From contig NZ_JAIVFT010000008.1 of NCBI RefSeq assembly GCF_020829665.1, forward strand, positions 124,001 through 188,000: a DNA stretch of 64,000 nt, written 5' to 3'. Below are positions 60,901 to 64,000 of this stretch, one piece after another; the first letter of the stretch is position 1, and each line of letters opens with the position of its first letter. Below the pieces are notes generated by a model. The model ran no database searches. It had not been told where the DNA came from and saw only the letters and a program-made list of their open reading frames with translations. The translations under genes and the position numbers were made by a program. The DNA comes from Nostoc sp. CHAB 5824 (lineage in GTDB: Bacteria > Cyanobacteriota > Cyanobacteriia > Cyanobacteriales > Nostocaceae).

Positions 60901-63415
60901 AGGTTATGAGTTTGGTGAGCTATCTTTGCGTTTGCATGAAGTTTTAAGAACAAAGGAATTAGAAGCAAACATTTTGAATATGTGGGGAGGTTTAGTTTGT
61001 CACTACAAAGACCATATTAGCCAGAGTAAACCTTATTTATTGAAGGGATTTAATAGTGGTTTAGAAACAGGTTCTTATCAATGGTCTGGTTATTGTTCAG
61101 TTAATTTTTTGTGGCAATCATTATTTGGAAATGAATCTTTAGAAAAAACCGCAGAAATAGCCGAAGATTTTATTCCTAGCCTCCGCAAGATTGACAAAAA
61201 TATGTTGAACTACCATCTGCTGGCTATGGAAGCGATCGCTAACCTGACTAAGCCAGCAGGCAAGATTGACGAGCTTGTGGGAGATTGGGCAGATGAACAG
61301 CAGGTGCTAGAATTTGCGTTGGCATCTTCGGATATGTTGAGCGCATTTGTAGTTTACATCTATAAACTTGCGCTCTGCAACTGGTATGGAAACTATACCA
61401 AAGCTGTTGAGTATGCAGAGAATGCCGAAAAATTTGTTGGGGGATCGCGAGGAATTTTTATTAATCCTGTTTTCTATTTTCACCAAAGTATTGCCTTGGC
61501 TGGGGCTTATGCGGAGGCAGATACCGAAACTCAAGTTATTTATCTGCATAAACTAAATGCCAACTTAGAAAAATTCCAGCAATGGGCAATGCACTGCCCA
61601 ACAAACTATCAACACAAGTTCCTACTGATTCAAGCTGAAATTGCTCGGATTCGTCAACAAGATTATCAGGCAATGGAGCTATATGACAAGGCGATCGCTT
61701 CTGCTGCCGAAAACGGTTATTTACAAAATGAAGCCTTAGCAAACGAACTTGCATTTCGATTTTACTTGGCCAAGGATAGAAAAAACTTTGCCAAAGTTTA
61801 TTTTAAAGAAGCCCGCTATCGCTATCTAAAGTGGGAAGCTACAGGTAAAGTCCGGCAACTGGACGAACAATATTCCCAATTTTTTAGAGATACAGTCGGG
61901 GAGATAACTGGACAGGGTACGGCTACAAAACAGATTCGGGATATTTCTGAAGTTAAAACCCAAGCTCTAGATATCAGCACAGCGATTAAAGCATCGCAGG
62001 CATTGTCAAGCGAGATGGAGCTAAATCGGTTGATGGAAAAAATGATGACGATCGCGATCGAGAATGCTGGGGCCCAAATGGGTTATCTACTTGTAAAACG
62101 GGAGAATCAGTGGCTGATTGAAGCCGAGGGAAGCGTCGATCGAGATCAAGTGACAGTGCAATCATCTAGCCTGGTTCAAGTAAAGCATAAATTGCCAGTT
62201 TTGCTGATTAACTATGTTGAAAGAACAAAAGAAAATTTGGTTTTAGACGATGCTAGCCACACAGAGCGTTTTGCCAATGACAACTATATTCTTGCCAATC
62301 AACCCAAATCAGTTTTGTGTTCGCCTTTCGCTCATCAGGGTAAGCTAACCGGAATTCTTTACTTGGAAAACAATCTCACCACTGGAGCTTTTACCGCAGA
62401 ACGACTAGAAGTACTAAACTTATTGACTTCACAAATTTCCATCTCTATGGAAAATGCTCGGCTCTACACAAATTTGCACATATACTCCCAAGAGTTAGAG
62501 ATTTCGGAAACACAAGCGCGTGAAAAAGCAAGGCAGTTAGAACAGACGCTCGATGAATTGAAGCTCACCCAGTCTCAGATGGTGCAAAGCGAAAAAATGT
62601 CTAGCTTGGGGCAGCTGGTGGCAGGCGTTGCTCACGAAATCAATAACCCAATCAGCTTTATCTACGGCAACCTTACTTACGTAAATAATTATGTCAAAGA
62701 CTTGATGAGTGTAGTACAACTTTATCAACAGCAAAACCAGAATTTACCACCTAAAGTTCAGAATGAGATAGATGAGGTTGACTTAGATTTTTTGATGCAA
62801 GACTTACCTAAGCTGTTAACTTCAATGCAAGTGGGAACCGATCGCATTCGCCAGATTGTATTATCTTTACGAAACTTTTCCCGCCTAGACGAAGCTGAAG
62901 TCAAAGCCGTTGATATTCATGAGGGCATTGATAGCACCCTAATGATTTTGCAAAATCGGCTTAAACCCGAACCAGACTCTCTGGGAATTCAGGTAATACA
63001 GGAGTACGGCAACCTGCCGCCCGTAGAATGTTATCCTGGGCAACTGAATCAGGTATTTATGAATCTGATCGCTAATTCGATTGACTCTTTGGAAGAATTT
63101 AACCAACATCGGACTTATGCCGATATCGCATGTCAGCCAAGCATCATCACAATTCGTACTACTGTTGAAGGCGATTTTGCCGTCATCCGTATTGCTGACA
63201 ACGGTTCTGGTATAACCGAAAATGTGCGTCGGCAACTCTTCACACCCTTTTTCACTACCAAACCTGTTGGTAAAGGTACTGGTTTAGGGCTATCTATTAG
63301 TTACCAGATTGTCACTAATAAGCATCGAGGACAGTTAGAGTGTGTATCGGTTTTAGGACAAGGGGCTGAATTTATGATCTCTATCCCCCTTAAGGCAAGC
63401 CAGGGCGAGCAGTGA
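57968..63415 (+). CDS. HstK-type hybrid: Ser/Thr kinase, AAA ATPase, GAF and histidine kinase
   Basis: The 1815-aa cytoplasmic protein has a Ser/Thr kinase-like domain (1-280; Lys40 in VVIKLLK, HKDLQPEN, DFS at 155-157 instead of DFG), an AAA/NACHT-like ATPase (about 300-640; Walker A GGYSGIGKSS), a TPR-like region (about 760-1300), a GAF domain (about 1337-1500) and a histidine kinase core (H-box GVAHEINNP near 1551, N-box MNLIANSID, G-boxes ADNGSGI and GKGTGLGLS). No receiver domain is fused. HstK-family kinases of Nostoc link stress or nitrogen signals to a partner regulator; the partner is not in the window. Confidence 0.93.
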   Translation: MLKLIARIPDYSITSLIYEATATVIYRAYSKANGHSVVIKLLKAEYPTVKEIAQIKHEYEIIQNLNITGVIKAHELISYDNGYSNGLALVLEDFGGESLKAQISNTGFEVIKFLNIARQITETLGDLHTQYIIHKDLQPENILYNPNSEKIKLIDFSIASLLSKESPEISSLNLLEGTLAYMSPEQTGRINRTLDYRTDFYSLGVIFYEMLTGQLPFQNAQDPMELVHCHIAKIPVAPHQINPKVPLGICAIAMKLLSKTAEDRYQSAYGLKADLEQAAIQLQTKGSIDLFTLGQQDFSHQFQIAQKLYGREVEVAALMAAFEKVSLGSSEVVLVGGYSGIGKSSLVNEVHKPIVRQRGYFISGKFDQLKRDIPYASLIQAFRELMRQLLTESQARVEVWKNKLLQALGANGQVIIDVIPEVELIIGQQAPVPQLGVAESQNRFNRVFKQFIHAFTAALHPLVLFLDDLQWADAASVKLVENLMTDPESQYLLLIGAYRDNEVSPTHPLMLMLEAIRASGLTVEELLLKPLATPHITQLVNDTFNCESSQAEPLADLLFQKTQGNPFFLTQLLKVLHQDNLLTFDYSSGFWQWDLKKIKEQTITDNVVDLMVNKIHRLSEPTQQVLQLAACVGNRFNLEILAVVNEKSPSATAVDLWSALRAGLILPLSDTYKIPQLLNQSELATYCDTAVQVDYKFLHDRVQQAAYSLIPIDQQQQVHLKVGKLLLHNTEKAQLEEHLFEIVNHLNAGGSLIVELAERYELAELNLKAGQRAKSSSAFVTALKLLETGMSYLPENSWQDKYLLTLTLYLQVGEAEFLNGKYEQALLIFEQTFSQVKTTLDMCRVNEYRIMCYRMENDLNSAYKIGLNTLELLGLEFTAYPDDAYLLEKLNQTKKVIGDRSTFSLAELPPMRDEEKLMAQRILKEVWPIAYFLGSKALHITSMNITQLSVQYGNSPISVFGYMLYAFNLVFQYGEVDSGYEFGELSLRLHEVLRTKELEANILNMWGGLVCHYKDHISQSKPYLLKGFNSGLETGSYQWSGYCSVNFLWQSLFGNESLEKTAEIAEDFIPSLRKIDKNMLNYHLLAMEAIANLTKPAGKIDELVGDWADEQQVLEFALASSDMLSAFVVYIYKLALCNWYGNYTKAVEYAENAEKFVGGSRGIFINPVFYFHQSIALAGAYAEADTETQVIYLHKLNANLEKFQQWAMHCPTNYQHKFLLIQAEIARIRQQDYQAMELYDKAIASAAENGYLQNEALANELAFRFYLAKDRKNFAKVYFKEARYRYLKWEATGKVRQLDEQYSQFFRDTVGEITGQGTATKQIRDISEVKTQALDISTAIKASQALSSEMELNRLMEKMMTIAIENAGAQMGYLLVKRENQWLIEAEGSVDRDQVTVQSSSLVQVKHKLPVLLINYVERTKENLVLDDASHTERFANDNYILANQPKSVLCSPFAHQGKLTGILYLENNLTTGAFTAERLEVLNLLTSQISISMENARLYTNLHIYSQELEISETQAREKARQLEQTLDELKLTQSQMVQSEKMSSLGQLVAGVAHEINNPISFIYGNLTYVNNYVKDLMSVVQLYQQQNQNLPPKVQNEIDEVDLDFLMQDLPKLLTSMQVGTDRIRQIVLSLRNFSRLDEAEVKAVDIHEGIDSTLMILQNRLKPEPDSLGIQVIQEYGNLPPVECYPGQLNQVFMNLIANSIDSLEEFNQHRTYADIACQPSIITIRTTVEGDFAVIRIADNGSGITENVRRQLFTPFFTTKPVGKGTGLGLSISYQIVTNKHRGQLECVSVLGQGAEFMISIPLKASQGEQ

Positions 63416-63439
63416 AAAATTGTAGCGACTGTTTTAAAA

Positions 63440-63557
63440 TAGGACTTACGCAGTGAAAACCTGAAACCTCGATCCCCCCTAACCCCTCTTAAAAAGGGAG
63501 GATCTGAAAGAGCCAGCTTTTTAAGGGGGTTGGGGGATCTCTTCTGCGTAAGTCCTA
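63440..63557. mobile_element. MITE, GGACTTACGCA family, copy C
   Basis: Perfect 14-bp ends TAGGACTTACGCAG / CTGCGTAAGTCCTA flank a 118-bp element nearly identical to copy B (47304..47423), with the hairpin core CCCCTCTTAAAAAGGGAGG. It lies 24 bp after the HstK stop. Confidence 0.92.
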
Positions 63558-63563
63558 TAAAAG

Positions 63564-63712
63564 TCAAGCGTAGGCGTAACCCGTCGTAGACATCGCTTTA
63601 TTTGTGGAGATTTATGAAAGCGATGCCGTACCCCTACGGGGAAGCAAGCTACGCGGAGCGTCTCCAAGAGTTGGCGGGCTATTCGGCGTCGCACCTGTGT
63701 ACTTGATCGCGG
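63564..63712. repeat. Cluster of short dispersed repeats
   Basis: GCGTAGGCGTAACCCGTCGT (63570, inverse of the unit at 55900), CCCCTACGGGGAAGCAAGCT and ACGCGGAGCGTCTCCAAGAG follow in series and end next to array T5. Short plus- and minus-strand frames here are repeat artefacts. Confidence 0.7.
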
Positions 63713-63722
63713 TGCGACAAAG

Positions 63723-64000
63723 TTTGAAGTACTCCAACACGACTTCGGAGTACTCCAACACGACTTTGAAGTACCTCAACACGACTTTGAAGTACCTCAA
63801 AACGACTTTGAAGTACCTCAACACGACTTTGAAGTACCTCAACACGACTTTGAAGTACCTCAACACGACTTTGAAGTACCTCAACACGACTTTGAAGTAC
63901 CTCAACATGACTTTGAAGTACCTCAACATGACTTTGAAGTACCTCAAAACGACTTTGAAGTACCTCAACACGACTTTCAAGTACCTCAACATGACTTCGA
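63723..64000. repeat. 21-bp tandem array of at least 13 units (T5), open at right edge
   Basis: Units of exactly 21 bp (TTTGAAGTACCTCAACACG plus AC) run from 63723 to the window end. Variants are confined to a few positions: TTCGGAGTACTCC in unit 2, AAAACG in units 4 and 11, CATG in units 9, 10 and 13. The array continues beyond the window. Frames through it on both strands give heptapeptide repeats; I see no start or domain supporting a gene. Confidence 0.92.

Noticed and set aside
63612..63992. 126-codon minus-strand frame of heptapeptide repeats (LRYFKVV type)
   Set aside because: It is the translation of 21-bp repeats plus dispersed repeats; 21 is divisible by 3, so both strands stay open. 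No start context or domain.
1..64000. tRNA or rRNA genes
   Set aside because: I looked for GGTTCGAATCC-type T-loops and conserved rRNA stretches by eye and found none; a covariance search would settle it.

Overview
The window is chromosomal DNA from a filamentous, very probably heterocystous cyanobacterium (Nostoc/Calothrix/Tolypothrix type). The HIP1 octamer GCGATCGC and its core GCGATCG recur throughout, inside and outside genes. The gene content fits: a CYP110-type P450, Uma2 (DUF820) nucleases, an HstK-type Ser/Thr-His kinase, a rubrerythrin-rubredoxin, an xisI relative, CIA30 and DUF7219 proteins. Coding density is low, and gaps are packed with miniature transposable elements, short palindromic repeats and tandem arrays. 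I saw no rRNA, tRNA or CRISPR array.

Layout. 1-5.7 kb: a YbhGFSR-type drug-efflux ABC operon (HlyD adaptor, double ATPase, two ABC-2 permeases, the last running off the left edge), divergent from its probable TetR regulator, with a perfect 12-bp-arm palindrome as candidate operator. 5.8-7.8 kb: wreckage of a lipopeptide/NRPS locus, namely an SbmA/BacA-like exporter broken by two small duplications, a stop and a MITE, fused to a piece of an acyl-AMP ligase/carrier/condensation module. 7.9-9.6 kb: a secreted protein, an alpha/beta hydrolase and an IS5 remnant. 10-14.3 kb: a complete CUT1 sugar ABC operon (binding protein, two permeases, MalK/UgpC-type ATPase). 14.5-29.8 kb: scattered enzymes (Uma2 nucleases, CIA30/NAD-binding protein, hydrolase, AhpD-like protein, aspartic protease, uridine phosphorylase, two GNATs, DUF4142 protein, Tat-exported aldo/keto reductase, PNPOx-like protein). 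29.8-36 kb: a 1.4-kb gene-free repeat region, then secreted/membrane proteins and an SLH-glycosidase. 36-40.6 kb: an RND efflux pair. 41-45 kb: SDR, tandem-ABM protein, rubrerythrin, MFS exporter. 45.5-48.2 kb: TMEM175-like channel, broken xisI, broken Uma2, a 30-aa membrane peptide, an FSA-type transaldolase. 48.6-57.3 kb: an aquaporin with altered pore residues, a cNMP/AAA/polyferredoxin fusion, an AsnB-like protein without the glutaminase Cys, DUF7219, Coq4-like protein and P450. 58-63.4 kb: a giant HstK-type kinase, then repeats to the edge.

The most unusual content is the repeat fraction. Five intergenic arrays with unrelated sequences all have a 21-bp period (two helical turns), and a sixth 21-bp array is coding. 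At least six MITE-like families are present, several with target duplications that can be read directly. Two palindromic cassettes recur inside elements with different terminal repeats, suggesting modular assembly. Several genes take their stop codon from an element end, or carry in-frame insertions of short dispersed repeats.
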